From Methylobacterium phyllostachyos (GTDB taxonomy: Bacteria; Pseudomonadota; Alphaproteobacteria; Rhizobiales; Beijerinckiaceae), in NCBI RefSeq assembly GCF_900103445.1, contig NZ_FNHS01000003.1, positions 248,001-312,000 of the forward strand: a stretch of 64,000 bases of DNA, in the 5' to 3' direction. The position numbers and the translations under genes are program-made. Each line of letters begins with the position of its first letter. The stretch's first letter is position 1. The notes beneath the pieces are model-generated. The model was not told the DNA's origin. It made no database searches and worked only from the letters and a program-made list of their open reading frames with translations. This document shows, in pieces, positions 52,417 through 62,500 of the stretch.

Positions 52417-53076
52417 TTGGCACAGTCCTTCCGCCGCCACGATCTCGTTCGCGTCGAGCCGGCGGCCTGGGCGGCATGGCTTGAGACCCGGCCGGATCTC
52501 AGGGATGTCCGGCATCTCGCCCGATGGGCCGAGATGGGCCGCCCGCTGATCGTGCGGCGGCGGGTACCGGGGGAGGGCGGCGAGGCGATCCCACTCGGGC
52601 TGCCGCTGCCGCCCGTCGACGGCAAGCGGCGGATCGGTCTCGCCCTGCCGGGCGCTGCTCTCGCACGGATGGCAGCGCCCGGCTTGGCGGAGGCAGCCGA
52701 TCGCGCCCCTTCAGCGTGGCACCCGACCATCGCTGCCCTGGTCGCCCTCGGACGCGATCACGGCGCCGCTCCGCGGCCGTTCGGCAGCCTGCTCTGGGAG
52801 GCCGTGACTGGCCTCACCTATCTCACCGCGACCTCCGATCTCGATCTGCTGTGGCCGTGCCCCACGCCGGTCCCTGCCGGACTGCTTGCCGGGCTCGATG
52901 CCGTCGCGCGAACGGCACCGATGCGCCTCGACGGTGAGATCCTGCTTGCCGACGGTACCGGCTTGCACTGGCGCGAGCTGCGCGACGCGCCGGAGGGTGG
53001 CTCGGTCCTCGCCAAGAGCCTGGACGAGGTGACGCTCCGGTTCGTGGCCGCCCTGCGCGAACCGGCGACCGCATGA
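52417..53076 (+). CDS. mdcG: Malonate decarboxylase holo-ACP synthase MdcG
   Basis: 219 residues. Phosphoribosyl-dephospho-CoA transferase: links the prosthetic group precursor to MdcC. Recognisable elements are HDLVRVEPAAWAAWL at the N-terminus, RPLIVRRRVPGEGGEAIPLGLPLP, SLLWEAVTGLTYLTATSDLDLLWPCP (the Asp pair is the metal site of this nucleotidyltransferase) and a final DGEILLADGTGLHWREL. Start TTG 52417, 8 bp after mdcE. Its stop overlaps mdcH by 4 bp. It requires the MdcB product as donor, yet mdcB is not in this cluster. Confidence 0.93.
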   Translation: MAQSFRRHDLVRVEPAAWAAWLETRPDLRDVRHLARWAEMGRPLIVRRRVPGEGGEAIPLGLPLPPVDGKRRIGLALPGAALARMAAPGLAEAADRAPSAWHPTIAALVALGRDHGAAPRPFGSLLWEAVTGLTYLTATSDLDLLWPCPTPVPAGLLAGLDAVARTAPMRLDGEILLADGTGLHWRELRDAPEGGSVLAKSLDEVTLRFVAALREPATA

Positions 53077-53993
53077 CCCTGGCCATCCTCCTGTCCGGTC
53101 AAGGCGGACAACATCCCGCGATGTTCGCCATGACGGCCGACCACCCGGAGGCGCAGCCCATCTTCGCCGCCGCCAAGCCGCTCCTGCAGGGTTGCGACCC
53201 GCGCGATCTGGTCCGCGCGGGCGGCGAGAACCTGCACGGGAACCGCACAGGCCAGATCCTGTGCTGCGTGGCGGCGCTGGCCGCGTGGCGGACGCTCAGC
53301 GGCGTGGGCCGTTCCATCGTGGCGGGTTACAGCATCGGCGACCTCGCGGCCTGGGGGGTCGCCGGGCGGTTCCCACCCGAGGATGTCTTGAAGCTCGCCG
53401 CATGCCGGGCCGAGGCCATGGATGCCGCCACGGGCGCTGGGTTCGGGCTGGCCGGCATCCGGGGCCTCAGTCTCGACGCGCTCGCCGCTCTGGCGGCCCG
53501 GCACGGATGCCATCTCGCGATCCGCAACGCCGCTGATAGCGGGGTGGTCGGAGGCGCCCGCGACGGCCTCGAAGCCCTGTGTCGCGAGGCCCTTGAGCGC
53601 GGTGCGCAGCGTGCGGTGATCCTGCCCGTCCATACGCCGTCGCACACGCCCCTGCTTACGGCGGCCGCGGAGGCGTTCCGGTCGGCCCTAGACCAGACGA
53701 CGGCGCATCACCCGCCGCCCGGGGCGCCGCGCCTCGTGAGCGGGCTGGACGGCACGACCGTCTTCCGCAGCAAGGACGGGCTTGAGAAGCTGGCGGGGCA
53801 GATCGCGCGCACCCTCGACTGGGCCGCCTGCCTGGAGGCCTGCCGTGAGTACGGTGCCGACCGGGTCCTGGAACTCGGCCCCGGCCACGCCCTCGCCACG
53901 ATGGCCCGCTCCGCGCTCCCGGAGGCCCGGGTTCACGCATTGGAGGAGTTCCGGTCGATCGATGGCGTCAAGTCTTGGTTGGCGCAACCGTAA
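53073..53993 (+). CDS. mdcH: Malonate decarboxylase malonyltransferase MdcH
   Basis: 306 residues, FabD-like malonyl-CoA:ACP transacylase that primes MdcC with malonyl. Visible: LLSGQGGQHPAMF at the N-terminus, catalytic Ser in AGYSIGDLAAWGVAG (GxSxGD variant of GHSxGE), the acyl-binding Arg in LAACRAEAMD and the catalytic His in PVHTPSHTPLL. It starts inside the mdcG end (ATGA) and is the last gene of the cluster. No terminator of note follows; a degraded aldehyde dehydrogenase begins 190 bp downstream. Confidence 0.94.
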   Translation: MTLAILLSGQGGQHPAMFAMTADHPEAQPIFAAAKPLLQGCDPRDLVRAGGENLHGNRTGQILCCVAALAAWRTLSGVGRSIVAGYSIGDLAAWGVAGRFPPEDVLKLAACRAEAMDAATGAGFGLAGIRGLSLDALAALAARHGCHLAIRNAADSGVVGGARDGLEALCREALERGAQRAVILPVHTPSHTPLLTAAAEAFRSALDQTTAHHPPPGAPRLVSGLDGTTVFRSKDGLEKLAGQIARTLDWAACLEACREYGADRVLELGPGHALATMARSALPEARVHALEEFRSIDGVKSWLAQP

Positions 53994-54184
53994 CTGCCAC
54001 AAAACTTGCCGAGACCGCAGATGCATGCCTGCCGTCATTGAACTTCACCACCTCACACCGATAATGTAGAGGTGTTTTCCGTAGGGACACGCCCGGACCG
54101 GCGTGTGAACCGGGCCCGCCGTCAGGCCCCCGCAGGTCCATAGGGCGCGCATCCCACCGGAAGAAGCGCGCCGTGGAGACCTGA

Positions 54185-54463
54185 CAGCTCTACATCGACG
54201 GTCAGGATGTCGACCCGGTCGAGGGCTCGTGGTTGGGGTCGATCGATCCCTATCGAGGTGAGCCCTGGGCCCGGAATCCCCGCGCAGGGCGGGCCATGCG
54301 CCTGTCGATCAGGCTGCGGGCCGGCACCGTCTCGGTGAACACCGATCGGGCCGGGCGCTACATGATCCCGTTCGGGGGCATGAAGCGGTCCGGCATCGGC
54401 CGGGAGAGCGTTATCGAAGCGATCCGCGAGTGCCTGGAGACCAAGAGCGTTCGGACCTCGACG
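54185..54463 (+). pseudogene. Internally deleted aldehyde dehydrogenase remnant
   Basis: In one frame, codons from 54185 give QLYIDGQDVDPVEGSW and SIDPYRGEPWA, an ALDH N-terminus, joined within a few residues (ARNPRAG) to RAMRLSIRLRAGTVSVNTDRAG-type and PFGGMKRSGIGRE, CLETKSVRTST, an ALDH C-terminus. About 400 residues between, with the catalytic Cys and Glu, are missing. The frame has a TGA just before residue 1 (54182-54184), so the start codon is gone, and no stop follows the usual end. It lies between mdcH and the convergent binding-protein gene. Confidence 0.8.
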
Positions 54464-54561
54464 CATCGCGACGCGTCCGAAAACCCGTTCGTCATGCGCG
54501 GGCCCAGTCCGGCGAACAGGCGTCCCGCCGCCGTCGGATTGTTGGCGGGACGCCTGAGGAA

Positions 54562-55560
54562 CTATCGCGCGAAGTGCGCGGTGGACATGCGGTCGGTGAC
54601 CAGTTCGAACGGCGCCCAGTCGTATTGCGTCACGGCTTCGTGCCTTGCCAGCGCCAGGGCGTCATCCACTGCCCGACGGCCCTGGATCGCTGCATCCTGG
54701 TGGATGGTCACGGCCAGGCGTTTCCGCTGCATCGCCTCGATCCCATCCGCAGTGGCGTCGACGCCGCCGATGAGGATGCGTCCCGCCGGAATGCCAGCTG
54801 CCTCCACCGCCTCTGCGGCTCCGATCGCCATCTCGTCGTTGTTGGCCGCGATGGCCGTGATCGATAGCCCCTGGGCGAGCCACCCGGCGACCAGGTTGCG
54901 GGCCTTCACCCGGTCCCAGTCCGCGTTGCCCTCCGCGACGATGCGCAGGTCCGGAAACTCCTTCATGACCTCCTTCACGCCCTGCGTGCGGAGTATGGAT
55001 CCGTCATGCGTGGGGTGGCCCGACACGATCGCGACCGAGCCGGTCCCGTCCAGCATCTGGGCGAGCTTTCGCATCTGCAGCCGTCCCGCGACGAGATCGT
55101 TGGGCAGGACGAAGGCGACGCGCCCGGCAAACCAATCCTCCCGCGGGCCGGAATTGATGTAGACCAGGGGGATGTCGGCCTCCTGGGCGAGGCGGGTGAT
55201 GGTGGCGTTCGCCGCCGCATCGACCGGCATCACCAGAAGCGCATCGACCTTCGCGGCGATGAAGGCGCGGATCTGTGCGACCTGCTGCGCGCCGGCTCCC
55301 TCGGGCGCGTAGACGAATTGCGTATCGACGCCGCGCGACTTGGCGTGCTCCGCGATCCGGTCGTGCAGCATCTGCGTGAACGCCACCGGGGGGATCATCG
55401 AGATCCCAATGGTCGCCGCGCAGGACACCGTGGCGCTCGCCGAAAGGGCGACGAGCATGACGGCGACGCCCCCAGCGACCCGCCGCCAGCTGCCGCGCAG
55501 CCCGGCGATTGAAACTTGGCACATGCGCGTCATGGCATGCGCGCAGGATGATCGGTCCAT
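54562..55560 (-). CDS. Sugar-type periplasmic substrate-binding protein
   Basis: 332 residues. A signal peptide (RRVAGGVAVMLVALSASATVSCA) is followed by a type I periplasmic-binding fold of the ribose/galactose group: ATIGISMIPPVAFTQMLHDRI, AFIAAKVDALLVMPVDAAANATITRLAQEADIPLVYINS, and ILIGGVDATADGIEAM. The ligand is unknown. No ATPase or permease gene is nearby. It begins 34 bp after the chemoreceptor gene on the same strand, so it may deliver ligand to that receptor rather than to a transporter. The ATG at 55560 is chosen; two later ATGs (55533, 55524) are possible. Confidence 0.88.
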   Translation of the reverse strand: MDRSSCAHAMTRMCQVSIAGLRGSWRRVAGGVAVMLVALSASATVSCAATIGISMIPPVAFTQMLHDRIAEHAKSRGVDTQFVYAPEGAGAQQVAQIRAFIAAKVDALLVMPVDAAANATITRLAQEADIPLVYINSGPREDWFAGRVAFVLPNDLVAGRLQMRKLAQMLDGTGSVAIVSGHPTHDGSILRTQGVKEVMKEFPDLRIVAEGNADWDRVKARNLVAGWLAQGLSITAIAANNDEMAIGAAEAVEAAGIPAGRILIGGVDATADGIEAMQRKRLAVTIHQDAAIQGRRAVDDALALARHEAVTQYDWAPFELVTDRMSTAHFAR

Positions 55561-55594
55561 GGCTGGGGTCCGGCATATGCGATCCGACACGGCC

Positions 55595-57304
55595 TTACGC
55601 CGCGCGGATCTCGTGAAGGAAGCGAGCGACTTCGGCACCCAGGCGCTCGGCGTCGCGCGAGAGCGCGCTCGCGGCATTCAGCACGCCACCTGCCGTCGCG
55701 CCCGTCTTCTCGGCGGTGCCGGCGACGCCCGCGATGTGTGCGCTGACGTCGCTCGTCCCGTCGACGGCCCGCGTGATGCTCTGCACGATCTCCTGCGTGG
55801 CGGCCCCCTGCTCCTCGACGGCCGCCGCGATGGAGGCCACCGCGCGACTCATGTCCTCGACGCGGTTGGTGATACCTGTGATCGCGGCGACAGCCTCATT
55901 GGTGGAGCCTTGGATGACTCCGACGTGGCGCGCGATATCGTCGGTCGCCTGCTTGGTCTGGCCCGCCAGCACCTTCACCTCGGCGGCGACCACGGCGAAG
56001 CCGCGCCCCGCATCTCCAGCCCGGGCCGCCTCGATGGTGGCGTTGAGCGCGAGCAGGTTCGTCTGTGCGGCGATCTTGGCGATCAAGCCCACCACGTCGC
56101 CGATCTGATCGGCCGCGCCGGTGAGCGCCTTGACCAGGGCCGCCGTCTGCGCGGCCTCCGCGGCGGCGCCGCTCGCCTTCTCGGCTGTCACCTCGGCCTG
56201 ACGCCCGACCTCCTGGATGGACGTCCCAAGTTCGTCGGCCGCCGCCGCGATCGACTGGACGTTGGAGCGGGCCTGCTCGGCCGCTGCGGCCACCGTGGTC
56301 GATTGATCTGCCGTCTCTCCGGCAACCCTGCTCATCAAGTCAGCGGTGCCACGGAGTTCGATGGCCGCCGTCGCCACTGTGCCGACGATGCCGCCGACGG
56401 AGGCCTCGAAACCGCGCGCCATCTCCTGCATGGCCGTGCGCCGCTGCTGTTCCGCCTCGGCCCGCACCTGTGCGGCCTCCGACTCGATGGCCTTGGCACG
56501 CTCCATGTTGTCCTTGAACACCTGCAGGGCAGCCGCCATGGCGCCAAGTTCGTCATTCCGCTCAACCGACGGAACCGCGACGGTGAGATCGTCTTCGGCG
56601 AGCAGCTCCATGGCACGGGTCATCCCCGCGATCGGCGCCGCGACCCGGCGCAGGATGAACCAGATGATGCCGATCGTCAGGATCGCGGCCAGGGCGACCG
56701 CGACGGTCACCGCCGTACGCGAGGCGCTTCCGACCGAATCAGCCGCCGCCGTCTGCGCGAAGGCCCGATCCTGGCGGTAATTGAGCACCGTATCGACCGC
56801 CTGCGCGAAGGTCGCTGCCTCGCTCTGAAGGGCGACTGCGAACACCGTATCGGCCAGTTCGCGTTCGCCGGCCCTCTCAAGCGCCGTCGCCTCGGACTCG
56901 ACCGCCAGAAAGTGCTGCCACGCCTCCCGCAGGGCATGGGCGAGGCGTTGTTCGTCCGCTCCGGCGATGGTCGGCGCATAGGCGCTCCAGGCGCTGGAGA
57001 ACGCCTCCTGTGCCTTGGCGACCCGGGCGAGATAGTCGCTCCGCGCCGCGTCGGACTGCGCGTTGTGAGCCAGAACGTCGAGGGCGCGCAGCTCCTGGGA
57101 GACCTGTTTCATCGTCCCGAGGATCGTCACGGCCCGAATCTCGCCGGCAATCGAGCGATTGGCCTCGTTGATGAGGCCGATGCGGAACACGGAGAAACCC
57201 CCTATTCCGATCGCAATCAGGAACAGCACAACCGCTGAACCAATGATGATCGACCGTAGATTGATCGGAGATTGTTTCGCGCGACTGCGCTCGGAAGACA
57301 CCAT
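55595..57304 (-). CDS. Methyl-accepting chemotaxis protein
   Basis: 569 residues. First membrane segment at about 18-40 ([22 protein letters not shown]), a periplasmic helical sensor of about 150 residues, second segment at about 192-212 ([20 protein letters not shown]), HAMP (213-265), then the cytoplasmic signalling domain. The hairpin tip is [40 protein letters not shown], which binds CheW and CheA. The periplasmic domain resembles four-helix-bundle sensors. Co-directional with a sugar-type binding protein gene 34 bp downstream. A 9-bp inverted repeat lies 72 bp upstream. No che genes are in the window. Confidence 0.94.
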   Translation of the reverse strand: MVSSERSRAKQSPINLRSIIIGSAVVLFLIAIGIGGFSVFRIGLINEANRSIAGEIRAVTILGTMKQVSQELRALDVLAHNAQSDAARSDYLARVAKAQEAFSSAWSAYAPTIAGADEQRLAHALREAWQHFLAVESEATALERAGERELADTVFAVALQSEAATFAQAVDTVLNYRQDRAFAQTAAADSVGSASRTAVTVAVALAAILTIGIIWFILRRVAAPIAGMTRAMELLAEDDLTVAVPSVERNDELGAMAAALQVFKDNMERAKAIESEAAQVRAEAEQQRRTAMQEMARGFEASVGGIVGTVATAAIELRGTADLMSRVAGETADQSTTVAAAAEQARSNVQSIAAAADELGTSIQEVGRQAEVTAEKASGAAAEAAQTAALVKALTGAADQIGDVVGLIAKIAAQTNLLALNATIEAARAGDAGRGFAVVAAEVKVLAGQTKQATDDIARHVGVIQGSTNEAVAAITGITNRVEDMSRAVASIAAAVEEQGAATQEIVQSITRAVDGTSDVSAHIAGVAGTAEKTGATAGGVLNAASALSRDAERLGAEVARFLHEIRAA

Positions 57305-57375
57305 CCACCTATTTTCCGAAAATCGTCATGTCTTCGCTTAGCGCGATGATGCCAGGAAATCAAATGGTCATCACC

Positions 57376-57410
57376 TTTACTCAAATGCGCCGCCTAACGA
57401 CTTGAGTAAA
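57376..57410. promoter_or_regulatory. Perfect 9-bp inverted repeat upstream of the chemoreceptor
   Basis: TTTACTCAA and TTGAGTAAA are exact inverted copies with a 17-base spacer, centred about 90 bp before the chemoreceptor start in an AT-rich patch. The layout suits a dimeric regulator site; no family is recognised. No T run, so not a terminator. Confidence 0.45.
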
Positions 57411-58231
57411 AGAACAACTACGGATCAAAACGATCGCTCAGGCTGAAGGTTTGACTCGGCTGCATCAGTATTGACAACGGCTTGCCACGACGACGCAGCC
57501 TAATATGGCGAATGCGTCGAGCCAGCGGCCAGGCAGGCCGTGATCGCCGCTGCCCGTACGTCGATGCCATGCGACAGGTATGCCGATCGTCCCGACATGC
57601 GTGTCGAGCAGTCCGCGTTTCGCCGGTGCTGGACGGATATCAGGTGCCGTCAGGTCAGAGCGGCCGCGACCGCCGCTCCTTCAGCCACAGCAGGCCCGCG
57701 AGCCCCATCCACGGGCAGACGAACAGGATGAACGCGAGTAGCCCCACAACCAAGCTCCCGGCAAAGCGCGTATCCGTTTGGAAACGTCGGTCGGCTGCGG
57801 CGGATCCCGAAGCTTAAAGGCCACCCGGGCCTGCCGCGCCATGGCGATCCGCTCGCGCACTGTGAGACCGCGCGACGGCAACGGCGCCACCGCGTCGTTG
57901 GCTGGAGGGAGTGCGGTGCCAGTGGACGTGCTGCAGCCCGAACCGGCCAAAGCCTGCTCAGGCGTCCGGCCTCCCGTAGGGTTCGATCCGCAACGCCTGT
58001 CCCTCCCCGAACGATGCACGCCCACGGGCAAGCGAGGGCGGCAGGTCCGGTGAGAGGATCCGGGACAGAAATCCGGTCATGCCGGCGCCAGCGGTCTGCA
58101 TCCGCCCCTGGGCGGCTGGGGTGCTCGGCCTGAGGGCCGGTTGCCGCAGCGCCGGCCCAAAGGGCGAAGCGGTCAACCCGGTCGGACTGCACGCACAGGC
58201 TGCCGGCGGGCCGGCGGGCCGCGATGCCGCC
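57411..58231. other. Gene-poor stretch between chemoreceptor and efflux genes
   Basis: About 820 bases without an intact gene that I trust. The left part, up to 57500, is AT-rich and likely promoter sequence for the chemoreceptor. The rest has coding-like fragments on the minus strand in changing frames, of which the clearest is at 57655-57780. A short frame at about 57960-58100 (MQTAGAGMTGFLSRILSPDL) may also be a remnant. No outer-membrane efflux gene is found here. Confidence 0.45.
57655..57780 (-). pseudogene. Broken small membrane-protein gene (or tiny intact protein)
   Basis: On the minus strand the frame ending at 57655 gives FAGSLVVGLLAFILFVCPWMGLAGLLWLKERRSRPL in pieces: a good membrane helix with a basic C-terminus. 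It has no ATG; a TTG would give about 32 residues. Just upstream, in another frame, is GLTVRERIAMARQARVAF and KLRDPPQPTDVSKRI. Together they look like one small membrane protein split by one or two frameshifts. Alternatively the tiny TTG-initiated protein is real. Confidence 0.35.
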
Positions 58232-59551
58232 TCACTCCGCGGAGGCGGTGTGCGGCACGGTGGACTCGCCTGCGATCCGGACGACATCGCCTGATTTCAG
58301 GAACTCCAACGGGTTGTCGACCAGCCGCTGAGCGAGGGTCACGCCGCTCCGGATCTCGACATCGTTGCCGAGATTCCGCCCGAGCTTGACCGTGCGCAAG
58401 ACGATCGTGTGGTCCCCCTGAACCTCCGCCACCTGCGTCCCGTCCCGATTGAAGAGCAGCGCCGTGGCGGGGATCCGCAAGGTGTCGGGGTTGGAGGGGA
58501 TGTGGAACTGAACCTCGACGAAGGCGCCGGGCCAGAGGGCGCCGTCGGGATTCTCGGCCTGCAGCTCAACCAGACCCTGCCGCGATTCCTCCGTTACGGC
58601 ATTCGCGGTCGCGGTGAGTTCGGCGGTGAATGAGGCCTCCTGCCCGGGAACGTGCAGGGAGGCCTTCAGGCCGGGCTTCATCACGGCCAGAAACGCCTGC
58701 GGCACGTTCACGAAGACGCGCATCCGGTGGATGTCCGAGACCCGGTAGAGCGGCCGGCCCGCAGTTCCGCCGGCGGTCAGCAGGTCGCCGAGATCCACCG
58801 CGCGGGCGGTGACCACCCCGTCGAAGGGCGCCTTGATCTGCTTGAAGCGGGTCAGCTCCTCCAGGCGGCTGACCACCGCCTGCTGGGCCACGAGGTTGGC
58901 CTTTGCGACCGCCAGGGCCGCTGTCCGCGAGGCCGCGGTGAACCGGTCGGTGTCGCCCCGCTCCTCGCTGGACCATCCCTGGGTCACGAGCCGGGCGGTG
59001 CGCTTATTCGTGGCCTCGCCGAGATCGGCATTCGCCTGGGCCTGCTGCACCCCAGCCTGAAGCTGCACCAGCGTGGCCCGGGCTTCCAAGAGTTGCTGGT
59101 CGAGGTCGGGGGCCGAAATCTCGACGAGAACCTCATCCTTGCGCACCCGCGCGCCGATATCCCTGTGCCAGGCCGTCACGTAACCGCTGGCCCGCGCATA
59201 GAGCGAGCCGGTGTAGAACGCGTTGAGCGTGCCGGGCAGCGTCAGATCCTGGTCCTGGGGACCCCGTTGCGCCTGGACGGTTCGAACCGTCGGGACAGCC
59301 TGCTTCTCGGTCCAGTCCGCGATCTCCTGCATTCCCTTCGCGCGCTCGGTGATACCGAGACCGGCCAAAGCTGCGGCTCCCGCCACGACGCCGAACAGGA
59401 CCACGACGACCTTGGCTGTGGCGGGTTTCTGGCCGCGCCCGGTCGCGGCGCGATCGGGCATGGCCGCCAGCTCTTCTCGTGACATGCTCTCAGGCGCCGA
59501 GCCGGCATCCGCCGCGGCGGAGCGCGCTTCAGGCTTCTCAACGGGGTCCAT
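58232..59551 (-). CDS. RND efflux membrane-fusion (periplasmic adaptor) protein
   Basis: 439 residues. A cytoplasmic tail and one membrane segment (about 48-68, KVVVVLFGVVAGAAALAGLGI) are followed by the HlyD/AcrA-type fold: lipoyl half (TGSLYARASGYVTAWHRDIGARVRKDEVLVEI), a coiled-coil hairpin (about 150-235), the second lipoyl half (FKQIKAPFDGVVTARAVDLGDLLTAGG) and beta-barrel domains. It links the inner-membrane pump to an outer-membrane channel. It starts 12 bp after the permease gene, an order opposite to the usual adaptor-then-pump. No outer-membrane factor is encoded nearby, so a shared one must be used. Confidence 0.93.
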   Translation of the reverse strand: MDPVEKPEARSAAADAGSAPESMSREELAAMPDRAATGRGQKPATAKVVVVLFGVVAGAAALAGLGITERAKGMQEIADWTEKQAVPTVRTVQAQRGPQDQDLTLPGTLNAFYTGSLYARASGYVTAWHRDIGARVRKDEVLVEISAPDLDQQLLEARATLVQLQAGVQQAQANADLGEATNKRTARLVTQGWSSEERGDTDRFTAASRTAALAVAKANLVAQQAVVSRLEELTRFKQIKAPFDGVVTARAVDLGDLLTAGGTAGRPLYRVSDIHRMRVFVNVPQAFLAVMKPGLKASLHVPGQEASFTAELTATANAVTEESRQGLVELQAENPDGALWPGAFVEVQFHIPSNPDTLRIPATALLFNRDGTQVAEVQGDHTIVLRTVKLGRNLGNDVEIRSGVTLAQRLVDNPLEFLKSGDVVRIAGESTVPHTASAE

Positions 59552-59563
59552 GGGTGATCCAGC

Positions 59564-62500
59564 TCAGACGGACGGAGAGGGGAGCGCACCGGAGAGAGGG
59601 TCGTCGGACCGGGCGCGGGCGCGGCCATGCACGAGGCTGAAGACCACGGGGACGAAGAACAGCGTCGCCGTCGTGGCAAAGAGCAGGCCACCGATCACGG
59701 CGCGGCCGAGCGGCGCGTTCTGGCCCGGCTCGATCGCCATGGGCAACATGCCGATCACCATGGCGAGCGCCGTCATGATGACCGGCCGCAGCCGGGTCGC
59801 CCCCGCGGCCAGGGCGGCTTCGCGCGCGTCCAGACCTGCGGCGAGCTGCTCGCGGGCGAAGCTGATCACGAGGATCGAGTTGGCGGTCGCCACGCCCATG
59901 CACATGATCGCGCCGGTCAGCGCTGGAACGGAGACATGCGTCTGCGTCACGAACAGCATCCAGACGATCCCGGCGAGCGCCGCGGGCAGCGCCATGATGA
60001 TCACGAACGGATCGACCCAGGATTGGAAGTTGATGACGATCAGCAGGTAGATCAGCACGATCGAGAATCCGAGCCCGATCAGCAGATCCCGATAGGCGTT
60101 CTCCATCGTGACCACCTGGCCGCGGACCGACACAATGGTGCCCTTCGGCAGCGCGTCCTTGGTCGCGTCGATGATCGCCTGGATGTCGGCGGCGGTGCCG
60201 CCGAGGTCGCGGCTCTGCGCGGCGGCCAGGATGTTGACCGTACTCCTGACGTTGTAGTGGGTCACCACGGCGCTGAGGGGTTCGGGGGCGATCGTCGACA
60301 GGCCGCCGAGGAGCTGCGTCGAGCGTGCGGCCGTGATCGGCAGGTTGTTCAGGTCGCCGAGCGTGTCGATGGCGTATTGGGGCGTCTGAACCGAGACCGG
60401 ATAGGAGACGCCGTTGTTCGGGTCGAGCCAGTAGGTCGGCGCCGTCTGGGTGCTGCCCGAGAGGCTCGCCTGGATGCTGGTCGCCGCGTCGCCCTCGGTC
60501 AGACCGACAACGCCGGCGAGTGCCCGGTTGAAGTCGACCCGCAGGGCGGGATTCCGGGACTGCTCCTGGATCCGGGCATCGGCCACGCCGGCCACACGCC
60601 GGATCCGCGATAGCAACGTGTAGGCGTAGGCGCGGCTGGCCTCGATGTTGGGGCCGGCGATTTGGACGTCCAGGGCCGCGGGCGAGCCGAAATTGAGTAT
60701 CTGGCTGACGATGTCGGCCGGCAGGAACGAGAAGGTCACGCCGGGGAAATCCTGCGGCAGGCGTGCGCGCAGCTCACGGGTGAAATCCGCGGGCGAGCCT
60801 TCACCCTCGGCCAGGGTCACCAGCATGTCGGCGTCGAACGTTCCGATCGTTCCGCTGTTGCCGTACGAGATGTTGATGCCGCTGATCGGCAGGCCGATGT
60901 TGTTGACGACGCTCAAGACGCGGCCGGGCGGCATCAGGCTGCGGATGCGCGTCTCGATCCGCCCTGTCAGGGCCGTTATCTCCTCGATGCGCGTGCCGGT
61001 CGGAGCGCGGACGTGGAGACGGAGGGCGTCGGATTCGATCGACGGGAAGAAATCCCGGCCGAGATAGGGGAGCAGCCCGAAGGACAGGCCGATAGCAAGG
61101 AGGAAGCCGCCGGCAAACACCCGCCGGTACGCCAGGGCGAGCGCGAGCAGCCCGAGGTAGCCGCGCCGCAGGTTCTCGAAGCGCCGTTCGAAACCTCGCT
61201 GGAACCGGCCGAAGAAACCGGTGGCAACCTGCACCCCGTGACCGTCCCCATGCACGTTGTCATGGTTGGCCAGCAGGTAGCGCGCCAGCGTTGGCACTAC
61301 CGTGTAGGTCAGCACGTAGGACGCGATCATGGCGAACACCACCGCCATGGCGAGCGGCCGGAACAGGAAGCCCGCGACACCGCCGAGCGCCAGCAGCGGC
61401 GCGAAGGCGATGCAGATGCAGAACAGCGCGATCGTTGCCGGTGGCATGATCTCCTGCGCCCCGAGGGTGATGGCGGTGACGATATCCTCGCCGAACTCCT
61501 CCATGTGCCGGTTGATGTTCTCGATGGTCACGGTCGCATCATCGACCAAGATGCCCACGGCCAGCGCGAGGCCGCCGAGCGTCATGACGTTGATGGTCTG
61601 GCCGAGCGCCGACAGAGCGATCAGCGAACACAGGACCGCCAGGGGGATCGACACGGTGATGATCAGCGTCGAGCGCCAGCTGCCGAGGAAGACCAGGATC
61701 ATGAACCCGGTCAGTGCGGCCGCGATGACGCCCTCGCGCACCACCGCGACCACCGAATCCTTCACGAAGCCGGATTGATCGGCCACATATTTCAGATCGA
61801 CCCCAGGGGGGAGTGTGGCCTGGATCGCCGGCAGCCGCGCCTTCACGCCGGCGATGATGTCCAGCGTCGAGGCATTGCCGATCTTGAGGACCGACATCAG
61901 CACGCCCTTCTTGCCGTCGAGCTGGACGACGTTGGTCTGGGGCGGCGAGCCGGCATGGACATGGGCGACATCGCGCATGAACACGACCGCTCCGTTGACG
62001 ACCTTCACGGGCAGGTCGTTGAACGCGTCCACGGTCTTCGGCGAATCGTTCAGATCGACGATCCACTCATAGGAACCGATTTTCTGGGTCCCGACCGGCG
62101 TGATCAGGTTCTGCCGGGCGAGCGCCGCGCCGACATCGGCCGCCGAGAGACCGTGCGCATGAAGCGCCGATTGATCGAGATCGATCTGAACCTGACGGGC
62201 GGCGCCGCCATAGGCGTAGGGGAGCTGGGCCCCCGGCACCGTTGCCAGCTGGGGCCGGATGAAATTCATGGCCAGGTCGTTGAGGGCCGTCTGGGAGAGC
62301 GTATCGCTCGACAGCGCGAGCTGGATGATCGGCACGCTCGACGCGTTGTAGGCGAGCATCAGCGGCGGGGTGATGCCCGGTGGCAGCTGCTTGAGCTGCG
62401 TCTGCGCGATGGCAGTGACCTGCGCCTGCGCCGCGGTAATGTTGACGCTCGGCTGGAAGAAGATCTTGATGATCCCGTAGCCCGGCACCGACTGCGACTC

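Noticed and set aside
54233..55162. A 309-codon open frame continuing from the aldehyde dehydrogenase remnant across the binding-protein gene
   Set aside because: Only the first 80 codons show ALDH homology; the rest is antisense to a well-supported periplasmic binding protein gene.
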